DNA of 38,592 bases, taken from Nocardiopsis alkaliphila YIM 80379 (lineage in GTDB: Bacteria; Actinomycetota; Actinomycetes; Streptosporangiales; Streptosporangiaceae). Under the pieces are notes generated by a model. That model was not told the origin of the DNA. It saw only the letters and a list, made by a program, of their open reading frames with translations, and did no database searches. The stretch covers positions 58,173-96,764 of the forward strand of contig NZ_ANBD01000031.1 of the NCBI RefSeq assembly GCF_000341005.1, written 5' to 3'. Positions 1-8,319 of the stretch are shown piece by piece; the stretch's first letter is position 1; every line of letters starts with the position of its first letter. The translations under genes and the position numbers were made by a program.

Positions 1-3000
1 CTACGCCGATGCGATCTCGCCCGGATCCGCCGCGACACCGAGGGGGAGAGCTTCGAGAAGACGTCCGAACACGGACACCTGCCCAATTCCAGTCTTGCCC
101 AGATCGAGGTCATCAACGGACTGCGCGAGGCCCGCCTGAAGCGTGCCGTCGAACAACGGGACGGGCTCTTGGAGCGGGCCCGTCAGGCCGCGGCCCACCC
201 CGGTTCCACGGTCGCACCGCACCGATGGGAGATCACCCGAAGCCGAGCCCTCGTGCATTGGCGCAGGCTCGCTCGCGTGGCCGCCGTGACCTCCCGCTGG
301 GTCACCCGTGTCTCCGGCAAGGCCACCTTCGGGCTGCTCGACGAGAAGATCCTCACCCCGCTGGCCTTCATCGTCTCGCTCGTCGTCGCGGCCACCCCCT
401 TCGCCTTCATCGGCCTGGCCGCCCAACAGCTCAACGAACTCGTTTCCCTCTTGGCCGGTCTCGTCCTGGCCGCCGTGTACCTGCTCACCGTGTTCTTCTT
501 CTTCGTTCCCTGGCGCCCGTACCGATGGCTCGACCACCATCGGTACGTCATGGACCGCCCAGAGGAAGAGGAGGACGATCAACAGGACCGGGACCAGGGC
601 CGCCTTGGGCGGCATCGGGCTCGCGGCGTCCACCTCCTCAACGAACTCCACCGGCCCGACCGCAACAAGGGACGGCTCGGCGGCGCCGAGGAGCCGGATA
701 CGCCCCGACCACCCGCGACCCACCGGATCGCGGTCAACGCCCTGCTCGACGACCTCCACGCCGCCTACGGAGCCCACCGACCCCGTGGCCGCGCACGCGG
801 GTCCCGCCCCGTGCTCATCTTCGATCAGCGCGCGCTGGGCAGGGTCGATCGCTACCTCGTCCGCCTGATCGAGGACGAACGGTTGCGGCGTGCCTTCCCC
901 GACCCCCTGCTCCTGGTCCAGATCCGTGACCACGAAGTGGACGCGCCGCTCATCGGATCCGAGGTCGACGTCACCCGGCACGGCCACCTGCCCGAGTTCG
1001 ACGGCACCGACTTCCACTGCCGGCCCGTGCGCCGGTGGCTGTGGGAACGGCAACGCTCCGGGGCCTTGGGCGCCTCCAGGACCCTGACCCTGCCCGTGGC
1101 GCCGCTGCCCCGGTCCTGGCGCGGACGCACCTGGCGGACCGAACCCACGTGGGTGTTGACCCGGCCGGCCCGGGCCGGACTCCTCACCGGGGGAGGCGCG
1201 GTGACCACGGCCCTCCTCGTCGTGGTCGGTCTGGTCCTGGTGCCGGCCCAGGTGCAGGCGTTCCGTCCCTGCGTCCAGCGGGGCGTCCTGGAACCGATGG
1301 GCATCACCAGGATCGACGACGGTCGAGGAGGACACGACTGCGTCGGGGTGACCTTCGGTGACTTCTTCTTCAACGAACGTCTGGAGGAGGTCACCGAGCT
1401 CATCCGTGAACAGAACGAGGAGGTCGACAAAAGTGGGGAGCCCTACGTCACCATCGCCCACCTGGCCGAGCTCAGTTCTCCCAAGACCGACGACCCGGCC
1501 CTGGCCGGTGCCCACGGCGAACTCCTGGGGCTGGCACACCGGCAGGCGGAGCACAACAAGTACGGGGGTTCGCAGATCCCTCGGATCAAGCTCTTGATCG
1601 GCAACGCCGGGCACCAGTGGGCCGGGGCCCGGATCACGGCGGAGGAGATCGTCGCTCGGGCGGAGAGGGAGGGCCTGGGCATGGACCGGCCGGTCGCGGC
1701 GGTGGGTTTCGGCCACAGTGTCGCCCCCAACAGCGAGGCGATCCACAAGGTCGGGGAGGCGTTCCTGCCCATGGTGGGCACCACCGCCACCTACGACGAC
1801 GTCGCCCAGTGGCGCGACCGCGCGCACAACGAGTTCTACTTCCCGGTGGCCCCCGCCAACACCCGGATCGCGCGCCAGGCGGCGCACTGGGCCCGCTATG
1901 GAGTCTCCTGGACCGACGAACAGGGAAGGGAACGAGGGCTGCCCGAGCACCAAAAGGTGGTCGCCCTGGCCAACGCGCAGACCGACCCCGAGGGCGACCG
2001 ACACGAGCAGTACGGACCGCACCTGGCGAAGGAATTCGTCAAGGCCTTCGAGGAACGGGGCGGCCAGGTGTGGGAGGGGGCCAAGACCCCGGGCGGAGCT
2101 CCGCCCGAGAACGGCGCCCACGACGGCAACGGGGTCCTGCTCTACCAGGACTTCGGCGAGGACGAGGGCGGCACCACCCTGCGCGAACACGTGGATCGTC
2201 TGTGCGCAGCCGAGGATCCCCCGGACCTGCTCTACTTCGCGGGACGTTCCAGCGACTTCGTCGATTTCTACCAGCACTTCTCCGCAGCCGGACCGTCGAT
2301 CTGCAGTGGCGGCCGGATCACCCTTTTGGGTGGCGACGACATCTCCAAGTCGCTGAGCGACGAGGCCGACCGGGTGCGGTCGAACGCCAAGAGGCACCCG
2401 GTCTACTACACGCCCTTGGCCCCCAGCGGGCCATGGGGCGACCAAGGGGACGTCGAGGGTGACACGGGCGCCGGAGACCTCGGGTTCTACGACGCCGTCG
2501 ACCGCATCCTGGAGGACCTTCGAAAGGAGCACGAGGACACCGATGGGCAGGAGGCCGCGCGCGATGAGATGGAGCAGGCAGGGCTGCGTCCCTCCCTCGC
2601 GCACGCGGCGATGGGCAATGACGCGCTTTTGGTCGTTTCGAGGGCATTGCCGCCCGTGGGCCTGAGCCGGGAGGAGCTCACCACGAAGAACCCTCTGCGT
2701 CGACTCGGTCTGATCCGACCGCCGTTCCTGCGAACCGAGGAGCGGTACGAGGACTACCGGGACTCGGTCCATGCGGGGATCAAGGGCATCGATCCCCTCA
2801 ACGGGCTCACCGGGGTCTCCGGTTACATCGCGTTCGATTCGGACAACGACGGCAACTGGTTCGCCGGTCGCATGGTCCAGTTGGTGTTGGCGGGGCCCTC
2901 CCAGCGCAACCCGGAGACCGGACGGGAACAGGTCCAGCACGTCATCCAACGGTGCGGTATGCGCCATCAGGACCTGCCGGAACCGGGGGAGGAGTGTCTT

Positions 3001-3039
3001 TCGGTGACCTCGGGCGGTGGGACGGACGACCAAGGGTGA
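1..3039 (+). CDS. Membrane-anchored protein with extracytoplasmic type I periplasmic-binding-like domain (5' partial)
   Basis: The frame is open from the first base, so the start lies outside the window; about 1012 residues are visible. The visible start is charged and helical. Two adjacent hydrophobic segments follow (about residues 119-140 and 146-168), then a roughly 220-residue soluble region containing VLIFDQ, which resembles the Walker B strand of a degraded P-loop NTPase (inference). A third membrane helix is at about 394-417. The last 590 residues, after CVGVTFGDFFF, look like a type I periplasmic-binding fold, with alternating strands such as RIKLLIGN, PVAAVGFGHS and DLLYFAGRSSDF, as in branched-chain amino-acid binding proteins. 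With three helices the binding domain would be outside the cell and the middle region inside. This suggests a ligand sensor rather than a free transporter component. No permease or ABC gene is adjacent. The ligand is unknown. pdxH starts just downstream on the same strand. Confidence 0.6.
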   Translation, partial: LRRCDLARIRRDTEGESFEKTSEHGHLPNSSLAQIEVINGLREARLKRAVEQRDGLLERARQAAAHPGSTVAPHRWEITRSRALVHWRRLARVAAVTSRWVTRVSGKATFGLLDEKILTPLAFIVSLVVAATPFAFIGLAAQQLNELVSLLAGLVLAAVYLLTVFFFFVPWRPYRWLDHHRYVMDRPEEEEDDQQDRDQGRLGRHRARGVHLLNELHRPDRNKGRLGGAEEPDTPRPPATHRIAVNALLDDLHAAYGAHRPRGRARGSRPVLIFDQRALGRVDRYLVRLIEDERLRRAFPDPLLLVQIRDHEVDAPLIGSEVDVTRHGHLPEFDGTDFHCRPVRRWLWERQRSGALGASRTLTLPVAPLPRSWRGRTWRTEPTWVLTRPARAGLLTGGGAVTTALLVVVGLVLVPAQVQAFRPCVQRGVLEPMGITRIDDGRGGHDCVGVTFGDFFFNERLEEVTELIREQNEEVDKSGEPYVTIAHLAELSSPKTDDPALAGAHGELLGLAHRQAEHNKYGGSQIPRIKLLIGNAGHQWAGARITAEEIVARAEREGLGMDRPVAAVGFGHSVAPNSEAIHKVGEAFLPMVGTTATYDDVAQWRDRAHNEFYFPVAPANTRIARQAAHWARYGVSWTDEQGRERGLPEHQKVVALANAQTDPEGDRHEQYGPHLAKEFVKAFEERGGQVWEGAKTPGGAPPENGAHDGNGVLLYQDFGEDEGGTTLREHVDRLCAAEDPPDLLYFAGRSSDFVDFYQHFSAAGPSICSGGRITLLGGDDISKSLSDEADRVRSNAKRHPVYYTPLAPSGPWGDQGDVEGDTGAGDLGFYDAVDRILEDLRKEHEDTDGQEAARDEMEQAGLRPSLAHAAMGNDALLVVSRALPPVGLSREELTTKNPLRRLGLIRPPFLRTEERYEDYRDSVHAGIKGIDPLNGLTGVSGYIAFDSDNDGNWFAGRMVQLVLAGPSQRNPETGREQVQHVIQRCGMRHQDLPEPGEECLSVTSGGGTDDQG

Positions 3040-3112
3040 GCGAGGATCGGTGGACACGCGGGAAGCGGGGGCCGGTCCGCTCCGGCGGGCTCCGACACGA
3101 GATCATGCGGGT

Positions 3113-3766
3113 GTGGACGACCAGAACCCCGCCGAATTGCGAGAACCGTACACGGGTGACCCCTTGCGCAGGTCGGACCTGGCGGACCTGCCGATGGATC
3201 AGTTCCACCGGTGGTTCGGGCAGGCCTACGAGTCGGGGCTCGCCGAACCCAACGCCATGGTCCTGTCGTCGGTGGAACCGTCCGGGTTCCCCCGCTCTCG
3301 CACCGTACTGATGAAGGGCTACGACGCCTCAGGCCCGCGCTTCTTCACCAACTACACCTCTCGCAAGGGGCGGGCCCTGGACGCCGACCCACGGGCGTCG
3401 GTGGTGTTCCCCTGGCACGCCATCCGCCGTCAGGTCCTGATCACCGGGGTGGTGGAGCGCCTCGACGACGAGGAGAACGACCGCTACTTCGCCTCTCGGC
3501 CGCGTGGCTCCCAGTTGGGCGCCTGGGCGAGTGAACGTCAATCCCATCGAGTGGCCGACCGTGAGGAACTGGACCGTCTCTTCCACGAGTTCGACACGGT
3601 GTGGGGGGAGGGCGAGCCCATCCCCAGGCCCTCCTACTGGGGCGGATACCGGTTGCGCCCACACGAGGTCGAGTTCTGGCAGGGCGGCCGGGACCGTATG
3701 CACGATCGGTTCCGCTACCTGCGTCGTGAGGACGGGGAGTGGGAGATCGACCGTCTCGCGCCCTAG
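3113..3766 (+). CDS. pdxH: Pyridoxamine/pyridoxine 5'-phosphate oxidase
   Basis: This FMN-dependent cytosolic enzyme oxidises pyridoxine or pyridoxamine 5'-phosphate to pyridoxal 5'-phosphate, the last step of vitamin B6 synthesis and salvage. From GTG 3113 it is 217 residues, the usual family length. Family motifs are plain: EPNAMVLSS, RTVLMKGYD, FFTNYTSRKG (FMN phosphate region), VVFPWHAIRRQV, SRPRGSQLGAWAS, WGGYRLRPHEVEFWQG and the terminal RLAP. An alternative in-frame GTG at 3050 has a GAGGA just upstream but would add 21 residues that do not resemble the family. I prefer 3113 because the usual N-terminus begins shortly before LPMDQFHRWF. It follows the preceding gene closely and could be read with it. 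Confidence 0.93.
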   Translation: MDDQNPAELREPYTGDPLRRSDLADLPMDQFHRWFGQAYESGLAEPNAMVLSSVEPSGFPRSRTVLMKGYDASGPRFFTNYTSRKGRALDADPRASVVFPWHAIRRQVLITGVVERLDDEENDRYFASRPRGSQLGAWASERQSHRVADREELDRLFHEFDTVWGEGEPIPRPSYWGGYRLRPHEVEFWQGGRDRMHDRFRYLRREDGEWEIDRLAP

Positions 3767-4126
3767 AACGAGGTGATCTTGGTCGCCTCACGAGCGGGTT
3801 CGGACGAATATGGGATGAATGGTGTCGGGCTCGGGACCTTCGGGTAGTTCACTTTTCAACCACATGTCCTGGGGATCCGTGACCTCGGCCCCTTGCGTGT
3901 CGGGGAGCGGGCGAGTCGACAGCGCCCGAATAGTGGGACATGATCGAAAACCATGCTCGGTGCGTCACGATATGCTTGACGCATCGGTGGTCGCTCCCGC
4001 GGTCCTGCGGACGTCCCGGTCCCCACTCGGCTCCTGGGAATCACGTGGTCCCGGCCTGTGTTGTGAGAGACCCGCCGTGCCCGATCGTGACCGCGCGCCG
4101 GGCACAGAGCCTTTGGGAGGGGAGTC
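3767..4126. other. Intergenic region upstream of ideR
   Basis: These 360 bases hold no convincing gene. The clearest element is an inverted repeat, TGCGTCA (3961-3967) and TGACGCA (3977-3983), with 9 bases between the arms. It lies 144 bases before the ideR start and could be an operator, although it is not the known DtxR/IdeR iron box. I did not find a convincing iron box here. Confidence 0.4.
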
Positions 4127-4825
4127 TTGACCGCACACGGGCTGATCGACACCACGGAGATGTACCTCCGTACGGTCTTCGAGCTCGAGGAAGAGGGAAT
4201 CGTCCCCCTTCGAGCTCGTATCGCCGAACGCCTGCACCAGAGCGGCCCCACGGTGAGCCAGACGGTCGCTCGCATGGAGCGCGATGGCCTGCTGCGGGTC
4301 GAGAACGACCGTCATCTGGTGATGACCCCCCAGGGCCGCAGACTGGCCACCCACGTCATGCGCAAGCACCGACTCGCCGAGCGGTTGCTCGTCGACGTCA
4401 TCGGGCTTCCGTGGGAGGACGTCCACATCGAGGCCTGCCGTTGGGAACACGTCATCTCCGAAGCGGTGGAGGAGCGCCTGGTGAAGCTGCTCAACGCCCC
4501 CTCGGTGTGCCCGCACGGCAACCCGATTCCGGGGCTGGAGGAGCTGGGCCTGAAGGGCTACGCCCCCGAACCGTTCACCGACGACTCCATCGTGCCGATG
4601 GTGGACGCCGCGTCCAACACGGACACCACCGTCACCGTGCGTCGCATCAGTGAACAGCTCCAGCCGGACGCCGACATCATGCTCACCTTGCGCGAATCCG
4701 GGGTACAACCCGGACAGGAAGTGGTGCTTCGGGCTTTGGACGACGGAGTGCGGATCATCGGCGAGAATGGTCACACGGACCTGCCCGCCGACGTCGCCGG
4801 ACACGTCTTCGTCGCCAAACCGTGA
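4127..4825 (+). CDS. ideR: Iron-dependent transcriptional regulator, DtxR/IdeR family
   Basis: This metal-activated repressor binds Fe(II) and silences iron-uptake and siderophore genes. It has 232 residues: an N-terminal winged helix (about 5-70, with IAERLHQSGPTVSQTVARME as recognition region), a metal-binding dimerisation domain (about 75-140) and a C-terminal SH3-like FeoA domain. Metal ligands are all present, shifted by two from DtxR numbering: M12, H81, E85, H100, C104, E107 and H108. DTTEMYLRT, MRKHRLAERLLVDVIGLPWE and GNPIPGL match mycobacterial IdeR closely. The TTG start at 4127 is chosen because a strong ribosome-binding site, GGGAGGGGAG, ends two bases before it. The gene has its own 360-base upstream region. 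A manganese-specific MntR role is less likely given the C-terminal domain and cysteine ligand. Confidence 0.92.
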   Translation: MTAHGLIDTTEMYLRTVFELEEEGIVPLRARIAERLHQSGPTVSQTVARMERDGLLRVENDRHLVMTPQGRRLATHVMRKHRLAERLLVDVIGLPWEDVHIEACRWEHVISEAVEERLVKLLNAPSVCPHGNPIPGLEELGLKGYAPEPFTDDSIVPMVDAASNTDTTVTVRRISEQLQPDADIMLTLRESGVQPGQEVVLRALDDGVRIIGENGHTDLPADVAGHVFVAKP

Positions 4826-4977
4826 AGCGTTCGTACACGTTGATTGGTTGCTCATCGGGATTGTCTCAATGCGCTGCGGGAACGTTGACGATGTTGCTAC
4901 GCTCGCTCCAAGGTGCGGTCGTTCGGGGTACCCGGAGCAGGCATGTATGCAGCTCATGACGGCGAGGTGGCGGCTAG

Positions 4978-7251
4978 ATGACACGGTGGGGTGAGCCCTT
5001 CCGGGAGAGCGACGCGCTCGCCACGGCCGCGATCGTCGATCAGGCACAGATCGCCATCGTCGTCATCGACCGGTTCAGTCTCCTGCGGTACTGGAACCCG
5101 TACGCACGCGAGCTCTTCGGGTTCGCCGACGGGCGTGACCACGTCGGCCTGTCCCTGCTCGACATCGGTATCCACGAGTCCGATCGCGAACACGCCTCCC
5201 AGTTGGCGCGTCGTGTCCTGCGTGGCCAACCGTGGGAAGGCACGTTCGCCGTGCTCAAGGGCGACTCCACCTGGATCCACGTACGGGCCCAGGCCGTGCC
5301 CATGCTCGACGATGACGGCGAGATCGATGGCATCGCCCTCATCGCCCGCGAGGCCCTGCGCAGCGGCCGGGTGGAAGAGCAGTACGGACTGATGGAACGG
5401 ATCGGCAGCCGGTTGGCCGGTTCCCTGGAGTTCGACTCCACGGTCAAGGGCGTGGCCGGAATCCTGGTCCCCCAGTTCGCCGACCACTGCTTCATCGACC
5501 TCTACGACCACGAACGTCTGATCAGGCAGGTGTCGGTGCACGCCGAGGGCTGGACACCGCCACCCCACACCTGGTTCGGCGTCGGGGACGAGGTCCGTTA
5601 CCCCGAACGTCACTTCGTCACCCAGGCGCTGCGCCGCCAGGAGACCGTGGTCAGCAGCGACTACCTGTACGAGAGTTCGCCCAACGACCGCTCCGACCGG
5701 GTCTCCCGCCAGGTCGGCGTCACCTCCGCCATCGCCGCCCCGCTCCGGGCACGTGGAGAGGTCTTGGGCGTGCTCACCTTGGCCCTGTCCGGTCTGTCCC
5801 CACGTCAAAAGAGCAGCTACGGCGGCTTCGATCGGGATCTGATCGGCGCCATCGCCTCCCGGGTCGCCCTGGCCATCGACAACGCCCGTCTGTTCGAGGA
5901 GGAGCGCAGTACCGCGCTGGCCTTCCAGAACAGCCTGCTGCCCAGCGAGTTTCCGGCCCTGGACGGGCTGACCGTGGCCCACCGCTACCTCCCGGCCGGC
6001 CCTCTTCAGGCACACGGATACGGGGTGCAGACCCAGGTGGGCGGTGACTTCTACGACACCATCCCGCTGTCCGCCGGACGTGTGGGGCTGGTCATCGGTG
6101 ACGTGGAGGGCCGTGGGCCGCACGCCGCCGCGGTCATGGGTCAACTCCGGGCGGCCCTGCGAGCCTTCGCCCAGGCCGACCGCGAACCCGCCGACATCCT
6201 GCGCGAACTCGACGAATGGGTCCGCCAGTTGGGCACCCCGGACGGGGAAGGCGGCGTTTGGATCCCCAGCGTCAGCTGTCTGTACATGGTCTATGACGCC
6301 TGGTCCAGGGAACTGTCCTACGCCAACGCCGGGCACGCCTCACCTTTGTTGGTCACCTCCGATTCCGTGGACACCCTGGACCTGGAGGTCACCGATCGAA
6401 TGCTGGGCGTGCGAGCCAAGGGCGGTTCGGGCGAGGACGTCGTCTACCACCAGGCCGAACTGCGTCTCCCCACCGGTGCGACGCTGGTGATGTACACGGA
6501 CGGTCTGGTGGACCGCAGACCACTGGGCGGCCAGGCCGATCCGGAACGTGCGCTGGCGCGGATGGTCGAGCGCGTCTCCGAGGTCGCCGACAAGGACGTC
6601 GAGCAGATCGCCGAGGCGGCCATGTACAGCGTGCCGGGCGAACTCGAGGACGACACCGCACTGTTGGTCGTGCGCACCCACTCCGAGGAACTGGCGCTAC
6701 GTGAGGGTTGGTTCCCCTCCGAGGCCTCCACCGTGGGCGAGGCCCGTCATCTGGCGGCCGACACCTTCAAGGAATGGGGTGTGGACCGGGACCAGGCGGA
6801 ACTCGCCTGTCTGCTGGTCTCGGAGATCGTCACCAACGTGGTCATCCACGCCACCCCGCGTCCCGTGCACCGGGAGTTCACCGGGGTCGGGGTGTTGGAT
6901 TCGGAGGTTTCGCCGGCCTCCGGGGACGTCGATGAGTTCGACGAGGACTGGAGTGATCTGCTGGAGGCCGTCGCGGAGGAGGACGAGTCCGGCAACGACC
7001 CCGGTGAGAAGGAGTTCCTGCTCCGGTTGCGCCGTGGTGCCAACACCGTGTGGGTGGAGGTCTTCGACCACGACCTGCGGTTGCCTCGGATTCGCAGCGC
7101 CGCCGCCGACGACGAAGGCGGCCGTGGCCTGTACCTGGTGGAACAGCTCGCCAGTCGATGGGGATCGCGTCCCACCCCGGACGGTAAGGCCGTGTGGTTC
7201 GAGATGCCCATGCACGCCGAGGCGGACGAGCCCGGTGACGACCAGGCGTAG
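4978..7251 (+). CDS. PAS-GAF-SpoIIE phosphatase with C-terminal HATPase (RsbU/RsbW-type regulator)
   Basis: This is a cytosolic multidomain regulator of 757 residues without membrane helices. Domains in order: PAS (about 20-130), GAF (about 150-315), SpoIIE/PP2C serine phosphatase (about 325-555) with metal-binding GGDFYD (355-360), GDVEGRGP (374-381) and GHASPLLV, and a GHKL-type HATPase (about 580-750) with SEIVTN (N box, N621) and GRGLYLV (about 714-720). Such proteins set the phosphorylation of STAS anti-anti-sigma factors and so release stress or developmental sigma factors; the HATPase may act as the matching kinase or anti-sigma factor. Between the N box and the next HATPase motif there is an unusual acidic insert of about 54 residues (626-679). 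GAGGTGG precedes ATG 4978. The partner is not adjacent; the STAS protein at 28002 is a possible one. Confidence 0.88.
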   Translation: MTRWGEPFRESDALATAAIVDQAQIAIVVIDRFSLLRYWNPYARELFGFADGRDHVGLSLLDIGIHESDREHASQLARRVLRGQPWEGTFAVLKGDSTWIHVRAQAVPMLDDDGEIDGIALIAREALRSGRVEEQYGLMERIGSRLAGSLEFDSTVKGVAGILVPQFADHCFIDLYDHERLIRQVSVHAEGWTPPPHTWFGVGDEVRYPERHFVTQALRRQETVVSSDYLYESSPNDRSDRVSRQVGVTSAIAAPLRARGEVLGVLTLALSGLSPRQKSSYGGFDRDLIGAIASRVALAIDNARLFEEERSTALAFQNSLLPSEFPALDGLTVAHRYLPAGPLQAHGYGVQTQVGGDFYDTIPLSAGRVGLVIGDVEGRGPHAAAVMGQLRAALRAFAQADREPADILRELDEWVRQLGTPDGEGGVWIPSVSCLYMVYDAWSRELSYANAGHASPLLVTSDSVDTLDLEVTDRMLGVRAKGGSGEDVVYHQAELRLPTGATLVMYTDGLVDRRPLGGQADPERALARMVERVSEVADKDVEQIAEAAMYSVPGELEDDTALLVVRTHSEELALREGWFPSEASTVGEARHLAADTFKEWGVDRDQAELACLLVSEIVTNVVIHATPRPVHREFTGVGVLDSEVSPASGDVDEFDEDWSDLLEAVAEEDESGNDPGEKEFLLRLRRGANTVWVEVFDHDLRLPRIRSAAADDEGGRGLYLVEQLASRWGSRPTPDGKAVWFEMPMHAEADEPGDDQA

Positions 7252-7442
7252 CCGGGGATGGCTTCGCGGGTCGAGGCCCCACGGCCGATAGCCGGCTTCA
7301 AGCCGGGTCCTTGGCTCGGACTTCCGTGAGTCCTGATCGACGTTGATCGTACCCGATTCGAATTTTCAGCACTTTTCCCTGGTCGGGAGCCATGTCGGCT
7401 CAAACCTGTTTTCCGGATCTAAAAAAATGACCCGAACACGCC

Positions 7443-7471
7443 TTGTCAATCCGTAGTCATCTGGTTACTTT
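7443..7471 (+). promoter_or_regulatory. Candidate sigma-70-type promoter
   Basis: TTGTCA (7443-7448) matches the -35 consensus at five of six bases. It is followed at exactly 17 bases by TACTTT (7466-7471) as a -10 of TANNNT form. It lies in the AT-richer patch and points into the hairpin-rich region without a gene. Transcription would begin near 7478. Confidence 0.45.
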
Positions 7472-7477
7472 ATTCAG

Positions 7478-7675
7478 TGGTAAACGGTCGTCCCCGCAGT
7501 GAGAACGGTGGTGCGTACATTGTCCGCCGGGGAGAGAAGGCAGAACTCGGGTTTCGGCCCAACCCTTGGGGAACAAGGTCCCTATGGGTTCTCAGGCCCT
7601 TCTCTCCGTTCCCCGAGGTCTAGCGGCGAAAAGAGTGCGGTGCCCCTCGGGGCCTTCGGCCCGGTGGTCGCACCC
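7478..7675 (+). ncRNA. Possible structured non-coding RNA
   Basis: Downstream of the promoter at 7443 there is nested pairing. A 10-bp perfect stem (7531-7540 with 7598-7607) encloses AGAAC/GTTCT (7542-7546 with 7588-7592) and CCTTG/CAAGG (7564-7568 with 7574-7578). A second hairpin pairs GTGCG (7635-7639) with CGCAC (7669-7673) around an inner GGGCC-TTC-GGCCC stem (750-62 of the 7600s). I do not recognise an RNase P, tmRNA, SRP or known riboswitch signature. Ends are estimates, and high-GC sequence forms stems by chance, so this stays tentative. Confidence 0.27.
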
Positions 7676-8068
7676 CTCGCCCCGATGTTCATCCGAACCC
7701 GTTCGGCGCTCTCCGGTCATTACCGTGTGACCGAAGAGAAAAGGCGATCCGCTTTCGAGTCCGGCGCGCAGGGATGCCATTCGCGCATACTCGCCGACCC
7801 TGGTGGAAGTTCCGCCGAAGGGGCGAGCGCCTCGGGAACGTGGAACGAAAACCGCCTGAGTCGGTTCGAGCCGGACAGCGCCAATTCCTATTCTCACAAC
7901 GAGTGTGACGCCGGTGGCCGGTGGGCTTACGTGTGTACGTCGCCCAAGGCCCCGCCCGACGGGATCGTCCCCGACCCGTACGCCTGACCATCGAGGCCGA
8001 GGCCAGAACGGCCGGTCCCCACCCGCCTACGGGATCGTTCGTTCGAGCCCGGCCGCTTCCCAGGACGC

Positions 8069-8103
8069 CGAAGGACCCATCTCGGGGGGAGATGGGTCCT
8101 TCG
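8069..8103. terminator. Strong hairpin terminator
   Basis: A perfect 15-bp inverted repeat (8069-8083 with 8089-8103) has a five-G loop. It lies 23 bases past the stop of the small membrane protein at 8126 and probably ends the minus-strand acyl-CoA dehydrogenase operon. Confidence 0.8.
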
Positions 8104-8125
8104 GTGCGTTCCGGGTCCTTGGGCG

Positions 8126-8293
8126 TCAACGCCAGGACCAGGCCCACAGCAGCAGGCAGACGAAGATGAAGACCACCACGATCGCACTGGTCTTCCAAGG
8201 GATGTGCACCTTGGGGCGGAGTCTGCGAACACCGAGGATCAGCAGGATGATCAACAGCCCCATCACGATGAGGCCGTCCCACGCTCCGCTCAT
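8126..8293 (-). CDS. Small two-helix membrane protein
   Basis: This is a 55-residue hypothetical protein, from the ATG complementary to 8291-8293 to a TGA at 8126. It has two hydrophobic segments, about residues 5-21 (containing LIVMGLLIILLILG) and 34-52 (containing SAIVVVFIFVCLLLW), joined by a basic loop, RRLRPKVHIPWKT. A GGAAGGG ribosome-binding site is eight bases upstream. It starts 26 bases after the stop of the acyl-CoA dehydrogenase gene on the same strand and is followed by a perfect 15-bp terminator, so the two are probably co-transcribed. A longer upstream extension in the same frame overlaps the dehydrogenase gene and looks non-coding. I do not recognise a family or function. Confidence 0.7.
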   Translation of the reverse strand: MSGAWDGLIVMGLLIILLILGVRRLRPKVHIPWKTSAIVVVFIFVCLLLWAWSWR

Positions 8294-8319
8294 GACCGGG
8301 ACCCTTCCAGGTGGGGGTT

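Larger units (their letters stand above)
7252..8068. other. Long intergenic region with promoter and hairpins, no supported gene
   Basis: These 817 bases separate the SpoIIE protein gene from the minus-strand fatty-acid genes. The stretch around 7340-7480 is visibly richer in A and T than its surroundings. The one long plus-strand frame (7499-7987) has no ribosome-binding site and many AGG, AGA, AGT and TAT codons, unlike real genes here, so I do not call it. The promoter and hairpins between 7443 and 7673 are listed separately as an RNA candidate. Confidence 0.5.

Noticed and set aside
1..3057. A 1018-residue open frame on the minus strand
   Set aside because: It mirrors the plus-strand gene codon for codon; high GC keeps the opposite strand free of stops. 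The plus-strand product has membrane helices and fold-like patterns, while this one is low-complexity Gly/Val/Asp-rich.
4954..6336. A 460-residue minus-strand open frame
   Set aside because: It is the shadow of the clear PAS-GAF-SpoIIE gene and has no recognisable motif.
7693..7706. CCGAACCCGTTCGG as a third copy of the fatty-acid palindrome
   Set aside because: The arms are 6 bp with a 2-base spacer and lack the flanking AA/TT, so the half-site spacing differs from the 19-bp elements.
7499..7987. Possible 162-residue gene in the long gap
   Set aside because: It has no ribosome-binding site, many codons rare in this genome and a Ser/Gly/Arg-rich product without domains, so it looks like non-coding sequence.
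8030..8062. GTTCGAGCC as a tRNA T-arm
   Set aside because: The bases on either side do not form the five-pair stem, and no anticodon or acceptor arm can be drawn. GGTTCGAGCC near 7862 fails the same test.
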